DNA of 44,829 nucleotides from JAKVCB01 sp963578605 (GTDB lineage Bacteria > Planctomycetota > Planctomycetia > Pirellulales > Lacipirellulaceae): positions 1-44,829 of the forward strand of contig CAUZEA010000043.1 of assembly GCA_963578605.1 (NCBI GenBank), written 5' to 3'. The notes beneath the pieces are model-generated. The model was given only the letters and a program-made list of their open reading frames with translations, was not told where the DNA came from and searched no databases. Shown in pieces: positions 17,329 to 25,387 of this stretch. Position 1 is the first letter of the stretch; the number at the start of each line of letters is the position of its first letter. The position numbers and the translations under genes are program-made.

Positions 17329-20300
17329 ATGTCCGAATTGCGAACTCAAAGGTTGAACCTCACCTGTGGTGTCATCCTGCTGGCCCTGCTAGCACGGCCC
17401 GGTTGGGGGCAGTCCAGCGACGGTATTCCCCACACCGGTTATTTTACGGGGATTGACGAACTCTATTCGGGAGACATTCGCGGAGCCCAACGGCTCTTCC
17501 GCCGCGAAGCGAATCGCTCAATCAAGATAGGAACCAGACGCTGGATCGATGCGATCCCCTGCCACGCAATGCTCGGCGAGATTTATTTCCGGCTGGGCAA
17601 CCCCGTGGAAGCATTGGCCCAGTTTGACCAGGCCTGCCAACTCTTCCTGCAATACCCCGATTGGCTGTTACGGGTCAAATTTCAAACGCCGCCACGGCCC
17701 GATACCAATCGAGTTCGAGGCCCGCAACCACCGTGGGGAAAGAGCGATCGCCAGTTCACGATTGGAGCGCTACCGGACACCATGTTGGTCTTTCACGGCC
17801 GGCAAACCTCCATCGAAGAAATCAAACGCCAGCGAGTCACCGTCGTTGAAATACCCCAGTACTTCAAACTGAAAGCACCCGAGATTATCCGCGCTACCGC
17901 TTTGGCCATTCGTCGCCGGAACACCATCCTGGGCCCGCTGGGTAAACATGACCCAATCTCCAAGGAGTTGGTGGATGTCCTGTCGCGCGGGAACCTTTCG
18001 CCACCCAACCATTGGTCCAGTTCCTGGATCGCACTCCAACTCGGTTTGGCTGAAATCGGGGTGGGTCGTGTTCAGGAAGCCCACACTCATTTGAATCGTG
18101 CTTTGCTGATCGATGGACGGTACGATCATCCACTGACGAGCATTGTGTTGTTGGAACAAGGCCACCTTGCCCTGGAAGCGGGAAACGCACCTCTGGCGGC
18201 ACGGTTGCTGGCAGAAGCCAGTTTCTCGGCTTTCTACTTCGACAACTGGAATGTTGTGGAAGAGGCGCTCCGCCTGGGCAGCCAGAATCACCTGACATCC
18301 GACGGGGCAGGTGTTTTCCCCCCCCTCGACGTTGCCGCTGGGTGGGCAAAACGCCGTGGACTCCGGCTGTTGACAACCAATTTCCGGATCGCACAAGCAG
18401 AGAACCTTGCCGTGCTGGGCGAACCCGATGCAGCCGAAGCAACACTCAACGAGGCCGCTCGCTGGATCGGGGACATGTCCAATGGGTCGCCAGGGATCCG
18501 ACACCTCTATCTGCAGGCACTCATCGACTACCAGCGACAACAGCGAAAAGCCGCCGACCAGCTACTTCGCGCGGCCATCGAGCGCCAAATGGCTGCCTCG
18601 TTCCGGACCTTCCAACTCCAGCGAACCGACCTGCTCTTTGATGGCACCGCTGCCGGGCGGATCACATCGCGCACCGCCATCGCACTGTACGATCAGCTCT
18701 TGAGCGATCCCACCGACCAACATTGGACCGCCGACCCGCTGGACGCACTCGCGTTACTGTCCTCTTCCCACAGCAGCTCATTCGATCGCTGGTTTATGGC
18801 TGCGCTCGAACGAAAAGATGTGCTGGCTGCCGTCGACATTGCCGAAAGAAGCAAACGGCGACGCTTTCTGGCACAGCTCGATTGGGGTGGTCGCCTCACC
18901 TCGCTCCGCAACCTGCTCGAAAACCCCAACGGGCAATTGCCTCGGGCAGCTGCCCTCCAGCGTCAGCAAATCCTTGCCAGCTTCCCGGTTTATCAGAAAC
19001 TGGCGTCGGCTGGTCTCGCAATCCGCCGCCAACTGGCTCAAGGACCCATCGTTCCCGATGGTCATGTCGACCCCAGTGACTTGGCCCATCTTTACGACCA
19101 GTGGGGTGAAACTGCCATCGATCGCGAAGCACTACTTCGAGAAATCAGCTTGCAGCGAATCCCAGCCCCCATCCTGGTACCGCCTTTACACCCGGTCGCG
19201 ACGCTTCAAAAAGAACTTGCCAAAGGAAGCGTCATCGTGCTCTTTCATGTTGTTCGAAACCAATTGCACGGCTTTCTCATCACCCGCGACAAATACCACC
19301 ATTGGCAGCTGGGACGGGCAGATAACTTGCGCAAAACTATCGGGGAGTTGCTGCGCCTGCTCGGCAACTACGGACCTGGACGAAATCTTGCCACGGAAGA
19401 TCTCGCCGATGACCGCTGGCGGAGTGCCGCAAATCAACTTTACCGCCATATTTTTGCCGATTCGAGACTCACACTCGGACCAACCGACCAGCTGATTATC
19501 GTTCCCGACGGGCTGCTGTGGTACTTGCCCTTTGAGGTCCTGGCTCCAACCGCTCCGGGCAAAGACAAGCAAGTCCTGATGGACTACGCCTTAATTCGGT
19601 ACGCGCCCACCGCCAGTCTGGCACTGGGAGACAACCGCCCTTTGCGGCGGGTACGCCATACAGGAATCGTGGCAACCCAAATTACCAGTCAAGCGGAGAC
19701 CGATTATGTTCAAGACTTGATCCAGCGTATGGAAGATGTTGTCGAGAGGCCAGTTCGCCTGCCATCCCCACTACCGCAACCGGCACCCCTGATCTCTGCT
19801 TTGCTCGATCAAGTGATTTGTCTGGATGACATTGATGTCGATCCCCAGGAACCATCCCACTGGTCACCCTACCCGAGAGATCGCCGCCGAACCGGGAACA
19901 GCATGAACGATCTCTTGACGGTACCCATTGGCGGTCCCGATCGCATGGTCCTGTCAGGTTTTACGACCGTTGCTGAAACGGGGTTGAAGGGGGGATCACG
20001 CCGTGGAGGTCTGGAGCAACAAACCCCAGGCAACGAGTTATTCACTGCAACCTGCCAATTGATGACCACCGGAGCGCGGACCGTGCTGCTGAGCCGCTGG
20101 CGAACGGGCGGGCAAACCAATCTTCAACTGGTCCGGGAGTTCGTCCAGGAGCTTCCCCACATGCCACCGGCCGAAGCGTGGCAACGAAGCGTGTTCCTGG
20201 CTCGGGAAGCCCCTCTCGACGCCAATCGTGAACCACGCCTGAAACGTTCCGAAGATATTGGCCGGGTGCAGCTGGCCGACCACCCTTTCTTTTGGGCAGG

Positions 20301-20397
20301 CTATTTGCTGATCGACAGCGGGAGTGACCCGGGCCTCGAAGAAGACGCCCCGGTCCAACCCGAACCGGTGGTTCATTTCAAGAAAAATCCTGAATGA
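17329..20397 (+). CDS. TPR-CHAT protein lacking the catalytic Cys
   Basis: A 1022-residue protein (ATG 17329; a TTG two codons earlier is less likely). A probable signal peptide (CGVILLALLARPGWG) precedes TPR-like helical repeats, clearest at GTRRWIDAIPCHAMLGEIYF and LGNPVEALAQFDQACQLF, then further helical pairs to about 600. The last 380 residues have CHAT-domain layout: GSVIVLFHVVRNQLHGFLI, LTLGPTDQLIIVPDGLLWYL, PFEVLAPTAP and ELFTATCQLMTTGARTVLLS. In caspase-like CHAT proteases the nucleophile is Cys in S-A-C-x-T; here that place reads SGFTT with Phe878, and no clear catalytic His was found. It may therefore be a non-proteolytic CHAT protein acting as an exported scaffold. Confidence 0.85.
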   Translation: MSELRTQRLNLTCGVILLALLARPGWGQSSDGIPHTGYFTGIDELYSGDIRGAQRLFRREANRSIKIGTRRWIDAIPCHAMLGEIYFRLGNPVEALAQFDQACQLFLQYPDWLLRVKFQTPPRPDTNRVRGPQPPWGKSDRQFTIGALPDTMLVFHGRQTSIEEIKRQRVTVVEIPQYFKLKAPEIIRATALAIRRRNTILGPLGKHDPISKELVDVLSRGNLSPPNHWSSSWIALQLGLAEIGVGRVQEAHTHLNRALLIDGRYDHPLTSIVLLEQGHLALEAGNAPLAARLLAEASFSAFYFDNWNVVEEALRLGSQNHLTSDGAGVFPPLDVAAGWAKRRGLRLLTTNFRIAQAENLAVLGEPDAAEATLNEAARWIGDMSNGSPGIRHLYLQALIDYQRQQRKAADQLLRAAIERQMAASFRTFQLQRTDLLFDGTAAGRITSRTAIALYDQLLSDPTDQHWTADPLDALALLSSSHSSSFDRWFMAALERKDVLAAVDIAERSKRRRFLAQLDWGGRLTSLRNLLENPNGQLPRAAALQRQQILASFPVYQKLASAGLAIRRQLAQGPIVPDGHVDPSDLAHLYDQWGETAIDREALLREISLQRIPAPILVPPLHPVATLQKELAKGSVIVLFHVVRNQLHGFLITRDKYHHWQLGRADNLRKTIGELLRLLGNYGPGRNLATEDLADDRWRSAANQLYRHIFADSRLTLGPTDQLIIVPDGLLWYLPFEVLAPTAPGKDKQVLMDYALIRYAPTASLALGDNRPLRRVRHTGIVATQITSQAETDYVQDLIQRMEDVVERPVRLPSPLPQPAPLISALLDQVICLDDIDVDPQEPSHWSPYPRDRRRTGNSMNDLLTVPIGGPDRMVLSGFTTVAETGLKGGSRRGGLEQQTPGNELFTATCQLMTTGARTVLLSRWRTGGQTNLQLVREFVQELPHMPPAEAWQRSVFLAREAPLDANREPRLKRSEDIGRVQLADHPFFWAGYLLIDSGSDPGLEEDAPVQPEPVVHFKKNPE

Positions 20398-20463
20398 GCA
20401 CGGGGGCTAACGACGGGTAGCACCGCCCGGGGAACTTCCATAATTACCAATCTCTGTGACCCC

Positions 20464-21792
20464 ATGCAAAATACCTTCACGCGATTGGTATCGCCCGGCG
20501 TGGTCATGATCATTTTGTTCATGACACCAATCCGTCATGTGGCGGCCCAGTGGAACGTCACGCCACAATCGGTGGAACTACTTTCACCTGGGCCCGTAAG
20601 CGGAATCACCGAAATGAGTGGCGTCACATTTCTGGGAAGTACCGGAAGCAATCATCATTTTTCCGCCGTCCAGGATAGTGGAAATCAACTCGCATTATTC
20701 GATGTCGTTTTCACGAGTGACGGGTCGATTGTTTCGGCAACGGCGACCAGTGATCTGTCACTGTCGCCAGGTTTCGACTTTGAGGGTGTTGCCTTCACCA
20801 ATCCTTCTCGAAACAGTGTCTACATCAGTGAAGAAACTACGCCTACCGTCCGAGAGTATGAGCTCACTAGTGGCAATATGTTGCAAGTCCTGTTGATGCC
20901 TGCCGCCTTCGACAATATCCGTGGCAATCGCGGGTTAGAATCGCTTACCCGGACCGTTGGCGGTACGGTCATGTGGACCGCGAACGAAGAATCGCTCAAC
21001 GTCGATGGTCCCGTGGCCACCACGACCGACGGAACCGTGGTGAGGTTACAACAGCTTCTGGTCAACGGCAATTCTGTTGCACCGACATCGCAATATGCAT
21101 ATTACGTCGAGCCGATCCACGACGCGGGCTTTGCAGGTCAACAGACAAGTGGTTTGACAGATCTTGTCGCGTTGCCCGATGGAACGGTACTCACCTTAGA
21201 GCGATCGTTTGCCGCACTGGCGAGCCCCACCTATCTGGGTCGGATCTACCAGGTCGATTTTTCATCGGCAACCGATATCAGTCAGTCGCCACTGACGGCA
21301 AGTCTGTCGGGCCAGAATTTCACGCCCGTCAACAAGCAATTGCTCGCTTCGTTTACGGTGGGTTCCAACGGAGAGAATCTCGAGGGCCTTACCCTGGGCC
21401 CGCGTCTGGCGAATGGCCATTGGACATTGCTCGGCGTGGTCGATGATGGCGATCCGTTCAGCAATAACACGGTCGTATCATTTGAGATACTCCCTCCGAG
21501 CTGTGCCCTGGCCGGCGATTACAACTGTAGTGGCGAGGTCGATGAATTCGACTACCTGGCCTGGAAAGATACATTTGCCTCGACGTCGCTTTTGTTTGCC
21601 GACGGCAACCAGAATGGCCGAGTTAACGCAGCGGATTACACCCTGTGGCGCGACAATCTGGGTGCAATTCCCACCAACGTGACCTCCCTACCCGAACCAG
21701 CCGCCCATTGGTTGTTTTTGGTATGTTTGTTTGGTAGCTTTACGCCCAATCGACCAGTTTGGTCGGTCACTGCAAACCGCAACAACTACTGA
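20464..21792 (+). CDS. Secreted phytase-esterase-like protein with dockerin repeats and PEP-CTERM
   Basis: A 442-residue exported protein. Signal peptide: MQNTFTRLVSPGVVMIILFM, ending around HVAA. The body (about 40-345) has repeated beta-propeller-like blades with GFDFEGVAF, NRGLESLT, TDLVALPDGTVLTLERSF and GENLEGLTLG, the pattern of the esterase-like-activity-of-phytase domain (PF13449). Two dockerin-type calcium loops follow at 351-399 (GDYNCSGEVDEFDYLAWKD and ADGNQNGRVNAADYTLWRD). Then comes a short PEP-CTERM-type tail (PEP at 410-412, hydrophobic stretch, basic NR). The tail implies sorting to the cell surface or outer membrane by an exosortase. The substrate is unknown. Arrangement and export signals resemble the sugar dehydrogenase at 25388. 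Confidence 0.82.
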   Translation: MQNTFTRLVSPGVVMIILFMTPIRHVAAQWNVTPQSVELLSPGPVSGITEMSGVTFLGSTGSNHHFSAVQDSGNQLALFDVVFTSDGSIVSATATSDLSLSPGFDFEGVAFTNPSRNSVYISEETTPTVREYELTSGNMLQVLLMPAAFDNIRGNRGLESLTRTVGGTVMWTANEESLNVDGPVATTTDGTVVRLQQLLVNGNSVAPTSQYAYYVEPIHDAGFAGQQTSGLTDLVALPDGTVLTLERSFAALASPTYLGRIYQVDFSSATDISQSPLTASLSGQNFTPVNKQLLASFTVGSNGENLEGLTLGPRLANGHWTLLGVVDDGDPFSNNTVVSFEILPPSCALAGDYNCSGEVDEFDYLAWKDTFASTSLLFADGNQNGRVNAADYTLWRDNLGAIPTNVTSLPEPAAHWLFLVCLFGSFTPNRPVWSVTANRNNY

Positions 21793-22021
21793 TCTCTACG
21801 GGATCTCGCCAATCGGGGTAACGCAGCACTAGTCACTCACCCTTATTTAGGTACGATCAACGGTAAGGGTCCGTTCCACTATTGGCAGCCCTGCCGCCAA
21901 GTAAGATCTTCGTTTTCGTTCGGATAGCAACGAAACCCGCGCCGTTTCCATCTGGCACGACACTCCCATCCCCCACCTTAACCTTTACTCAGTCACGAGA
22001 CTCGCACCCAAATATCCCACC

Positions 22022-23611
22022 ATGTCTTTTGATCTCACAAATTACGGAATTGATTGCAAAACGGTTTATCACAATACTTCACTGCCGGTTTTGTATGAAC
22101 ACGCAGTGAAGTTCAACGACGACCAGCTCGCTTCCAGCGGAGCGATCTGCGCCGACTCGGGTGAAAAGAAAGGACGGAGCCCAAAAGATAAGCGGGTCGT
22201 CGAAGAACCTTCGAGCAAGGACGACGTGTGGTGGGGAAGCGTGAATGTACCCCTCTCGACCGAGTCGTTCCAAAAAAATCGTGGGATCGCTGTCAGCTAT
22301 CTCAACTCTTGCCCGCGGCTGTACATTGTCGACGGTTTCGCCGGCTGGGATCCTGCCACCCGGATCAAGGTTCGCATTATTTGCTCACGGCCTTACCACG
22401 CGGCGTTTATGCACAACATGCTGATCCGACCGTCGGCCGAAGATCTGGCCTCCTTTGGCGAACCCGATTTCGTGGTTTTTAACGGTGGCTGTACCGAAGC
22501 CGACCCGAGTGTTGAAGGGGTCAAGACTGGCACGAGCGTTGCCTTGAATTTTGCCGCTGCGGAGTTTGTCATTCTTGGCACCCAATACGCAGGAGAGATG
22601 AAGAAGGGTGTCTTCACGATTATGAATTATCTCATGCCGAAGCGGGGCCTGCTCTCAATGCATTGCTCGGCCAATGAAGGAGATTCGGATGACGTGTCGC
22701 TCTTCTTTGGCCTGTCAGGGACGGGTAAAACTACGCTCTCAGCCGATCCGCGGCGGGCGCTCATCGGTGATGACGAGCATTACTGGTCCGACGACGGCAT
22801 TTTCAATATTGAAGGTGGCTGTTATGCCAAGTGTATCGATCTGAGTGAAGCACAAGAGCCACAAATCTATGCGGCAATTCGCTTTGGGACTGTGCTTGAG
22901 AATATCGTGCTCGACGAACATACCCGGGTGGTTGACTACAGCGACTCGTCCCTTACCGAGAATACTCGCGCCAGTTACCCCATCGAATTTATTCCCAACG
23001 CCAAAATCCCATGCGTGGGTAGCCATCCTAAGAACATCCTCTTTCTGACTTGCGATGCTTTCGGTGTGTTGCCACCCGTCAGTAAACTTACGCCCGAGCA
23101 GGCGATGTACCATTTCATGAGTGGATACACGGCCAAAGTCGCAGGTACGGAGGTTGGGGTCACCGAACCTGAAGCAACGTTCAGTGCTTGCTTCGGATCG
23201 CCGTTCCTGGTTTGGCACCCATCCAAATATGCCGAGTTGTTAGCAGCCAGAATGCGCAAGCATCAAACCGATACCTGGCTGGTCAATACGGGATGGAGCG
23301 GTGGTGCATACGGTACCGGCGAGCGAATGAGCTTGAAATTCACCCGGGCCATCATCGATGCCATCCATGACGGGTCTCTGGCCGCAGCCCCGACCAAAAC
23401 CGATACTGTTTTTGGATTTGAAGTGCCAACCGAGTGCCGCGATGTACCAGCTGAGATCCTCACACCTAAAAACACGTGGGTCGACAAGGCTTCCTTCGAT
23501 GACACCGCCGACAAGTTGGCCCAACTGTTTGTCACCAATTTTGAAAAATATATCAGCCACACTGACGACGCAACGCGGGCTGCCGCTCCGAGAATCTGCA
23601 CGAGACGGTAG
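22022..23611 (+). CDS. pckA: Phosphoenolpyruvate carboxykinase (ATP)
   Basis: A 529-residue protein matching ATP-dependent PEPCK: kinase-1a loop GLSGTGKTTLSAD with Lys236, FNGGCTEADPSVEG, CYAKCIDLSEAQEPQIY, RVVDYSDSSLTENTRASYPI, FLTCDAFGVLPPVSKL and NTGWSGGAYGTGERM. It interconverts oxaloacetate plus ATP with PEP plus CO2 plus ADP in the cytosol, at the start of gluconeogenesis or in anaplerosis. Length and all motifs are normal. It is monocistronic by appearance: a 229-nt upstream gap without clear promoter elements, and convergent with the VTT-domain gene 13 nt after its stop. Confidence 0.97.
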   Translation: MSFDLTNYGIDCKTVYHNTSLPVLYEHAVKFNDDQLASSGAICADSGEKKGRSPKDKRVVEEPSSKDDVWWGSVNVPLSTESFQKNRGIAVSYLNSCPRLYIVDGFAGWDPATRIKVRIICSRPYHAAFMHNMLIRPSAEDLASFGEPDFVVFNGGCTEADPSVEGVKTGTSVALNFAAAEFVILGTQYAGEMKKGVFTIMNYLMPKRGLLSMHCSANEGDSDDVSLFFGLSGTGKTTLSADPRRALIGDDEHYWSDDGIFNIEGGCYAKCIDLSEAQEPQIYAAIRFGTVLENIVLDEHTRVVDYSDSSLTENTRASYPIEFIPNAKIPCVGSHPKNILFLTCDAFGVLPPVSKLTPEQAMYHFMSGYTAKVAGTEVGVTEPEATFSACFGSPFLVWHPSKYAELLAARMRKHQTDTWLVNTGWSGGAYGTGERMSLKFTRAIIDAIHDGSLAAAPTKTDTVFGFEVPTECRDVPAEILTPKNTWVDKASFDDTADKLAQLFVTNFEKYISHTDDATRAAAPRICTRR

Positions 23612-23624
23612 TCTTCATTCCACG

Positions 23625-24272
23625 CTAATCAAATTCATGCGTGGAAAACCAGCGCCGCCGGGCCACCAGCGCCAAACCTACCGGCACAGCCAGAGACAAA
23701 CAAACGGCTCCGGGAAGCCACGCCCGCTCTACCGCATACTCTCCTAACATGCAGTAGGTTCCCGCAATCGCCAGATTACTGGCAGCAACGGTCGGGAAAA
23801 AACGATGCCACGGTATCCGCAGCAGGCCCGCCAGCAAGACACTTGCCTCGGCAAACACCGGCAACGGGCGGGTGATGATCAACAGCCAAACATCGTGAAC
23901 CTTAGCCGAAGATTCCAACCGCGCGAGGTTTTTTTCGTCACTGAATCGTAACGCCACGGCCCGCCCCCAGCGACGGGCCAACCCGTAGGCCAGCACTGCC
24001 CCGGTGGTCATCCCCAGCCAGCAAAACAACGTACCCCAGAAGGCCCCCAACTCGGCCCCGGCCAAGGTGCTGACCGGTCCGGAAGGGATCGGCAAAAAGA
24101 TGTCGGCTGCCAACACGGCCACGATGGCCGCGCCAATGACCCCCCGACTGGGTGGCGACTCTTGCCAAACAGCCAGTGAATGCGTGAATAATTCGCCCCA
24201 AATCAACAGCGGGATGATTGGTACCATCAGTACGATCGACAACAGAAGGAGCGGCCGCAGGAAGTCTTGCAT
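23625..24272 (-). CDS. VTT-domain (DedA/TVP38 family) membrane protein
   Basis: A 215-residue polytopic membrane protein (ATG 24272; GTG 24278 would add two residues). It has about five hydrophobic segments. The family core is visible: DIFLPIPSGPVSTLAGAELG (re-entrant loop with the conserved Pro and Gly), a membrane span with WLGMTTGAVLAYGLARRWG, and ITRPLPVFAEASVLLAGLL with the conserved Arg-Pro and Glu. VTT proteins are linked to lipid scrambling or transport of membrane lipid carriers and to membrane homeostasis. A particular substrate cannot be assigned. Confidence 0.85.
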   Translation of the reverse strand: MQDFLRPLLLLSIVLMVPIIPLLIWGELFTHSLAVWQESPPSRGVIGAAIVAVLAADIFLPIPSGPVSTLAGAELGAFWGTLFCWLGMTTGAVLAYGLARRWGRAVALRFSDEKNLARLESSAKVHDVWLLIITRPLPVFAEASVLLAGLLRIPWHRFFPTVAASNLAIAGTYCMLGEYAVERAWLPGAVCLSLAVPVGLALVARRRWFSTHEFD

Positions 24273-24391
24273 ACCCACTTTTTCCCCTGATTTTGCAGGC
24301 GTGTAAAGCTACAGCTGTTATCAGCCCAGAATCCGCCCGGTCCACTGCAAGATTGGAGTACAAGTCCTTTTTTGCGAGCTCATCGCGGGTG

Positions 24392-24643
24392 GTGGAGTGT
24401 GCTTTCCGAGGACTTTTAATTGGACTACCGCCGATTGCCAGCTACGCTGAGCTCGAGGCGCGAATCGTTGGACACAACCGGGCATTGCACAAGGTCGAAG
24501 CGGAACTCATGAATGCGAGTCCACTCTTGGCGTCTCGACTGGAAACGCTGGCCCTCACTCTGGGCAACCTGCTGAATCAACGCGACTTCGCAGAACTCTA
24601 TCTCAACACGCTGACGCAACGGGAGCGGCGGCGACTTTACTGA
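24392..24643 (+). CDS. Small hypothetical protein, start uncertain
   Basis: I do not recognise this protein. The frame ending at 24643 reads as a helical, charged sequence from about 24430 (YAELEARIVGHNRALHKVEA to the end NTLTQRERRRLY) that looks translated. No ATG lies near that start; GTG 24392 is the best candidate, and the frame is open much further upstream over the start of the VTT gene. A second small frame begins 16 nt after the stop, so the two may form a pair. Possible coiled coil. Confidence 0.35.
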   Translation: MECAFRGLLIGLPPIASYAELEARIVGHNRALHKVEAELMNASPLLASRLETLALTLGNLLNQRDFAELYLNTLTQRERRRLY

Positions 24644-24659
24644 TCTACAATCGGCAAAC

Positions 24660-24815
24660 ATGGCGATTGGCGTACTGAGCGAGCGGATCAACCAGAAGCG
24701 GCACGCATTACGGAGAGGGATTACTTCCCCAGAACAGCGGAATCGCAAATTGCTCGTACTGCAACAAGCTCGACGCCAGTTGACGAATCTGAACAGCGAA
24801 GAATCCTCGAAATAG
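24660..24815 (+). CDS. Very small basic hypothetical protein (51 aa)
   Basis: From ATG 24660 the frame reads MAIGVLSERINQKRHALRRG and continues to NLNSEESSK before TAG at 24813. It is strongly basic, helical in character, with no Cys and no membrane segment. It follows the previous small frame by 16 nt. I know no family for it. Coding status rests on composition and position only. Confidence 0.35.
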   Translation: MAIGVLSERINQKRHALRRGITSPEQRNRKLLVLQQARRQLTNLNSEESSK

Positions 24816-24845
24816 CACACGGTAAGTTCGCGGCTATTGATCGAT

Positions 24846-25067
24846 TTACACTTCCGTTTTGACTGCATCTTTTTCTTCGTCTTCTTCCTTCTTCTTCTTC
24901 TTCTTCAACTGCAGCTTGCGAACTCGCACCTTGGGTAAACCAAGCGGCGAGTCTCCCTCTTGCCAGCGATCGGCTTCTCTGAGATTTTCCAATCGCTCTA
25001 CACGTGTGAGTACACTGCGGTTTTCGCCGGCTCCGCGCTTGATTTTCAGGGTTTTATCAATTGTCAT
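24846..25067 (-). CDS. Small basic protein (TIGR04137-type)
   Basis: A 73-residue protein beginning MTIDKTLKIKRGAGENRSVL and containing TRVERLENLREADRW, EGDSPLGLPKVRVRKL and a charged tail starting KKKKKK. This matches the small basic protein family shared by Planctomycetes, Verrucomicrobia and Chlamydiae (TIGR04137), proposed to associate with RNA or ribosomes but not characterised. GGAG eight bases before ATG 25067 is a good Shine-Dalgarno. The tail is encoded by a CTT/CTC triplet-rich tract (plus strand 24873-24907) that could vary by slippage in whole codons. It is a useful phylum-level marker. Confidence 0.85.
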   Translation of the reverse strand: MTIDKTLKIKRGAGENRSVLTRVERLENLREADRWQEGDSPLGLPKVRVRKLQLKKKKKKEEDEEKDAVKTEV

Positions 25068-25387
25068 TGTAGGCTCCCGGTCTTTGGCTTCCCCTTGCCG
25101 GTGGAAGTGTCACTTTTTGTCAGGCATTAAAGCCGCTATTGATTCTCCCCACAGGGATCTTCGCAAGACAAGCGGGCTTGCCCAGTCAGACCCCTTAGTT
25201 TAGAGACACAATCCCACTTCCTCAAGCGGTCTTATCCTGCCAGAGGGCAATTCAGCACCCACTCCCCAGGTAAAAAACTCTCTACCCACCTTCCGACTGG
25301 AAAAAACAGAGGAATTTGCCAATAATTCAGCTAGATCGTAAGATGTTTGCAGCGCCGGCCGCGTAAATCGAAGGGAACCGTACTTTC
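25068..25387. other. Divergent intergenic region, no gene seen
   Basis: It lies between the small basic protein gene (-) and the sugar dehydrogenase gene (+), so it should hold both promoters. I see no convincing coding frame, RNA structure or repeat. It is AT-richer near 25265-25335, just before the dehydrogenase start. Confidence 0.4.

Noticed and set aside
17770..18540. 256-codon open frame antisense to the CHAT protein gene
   Set aside because: Composition mirrors the TPR coding strand and no motif is recognisable.
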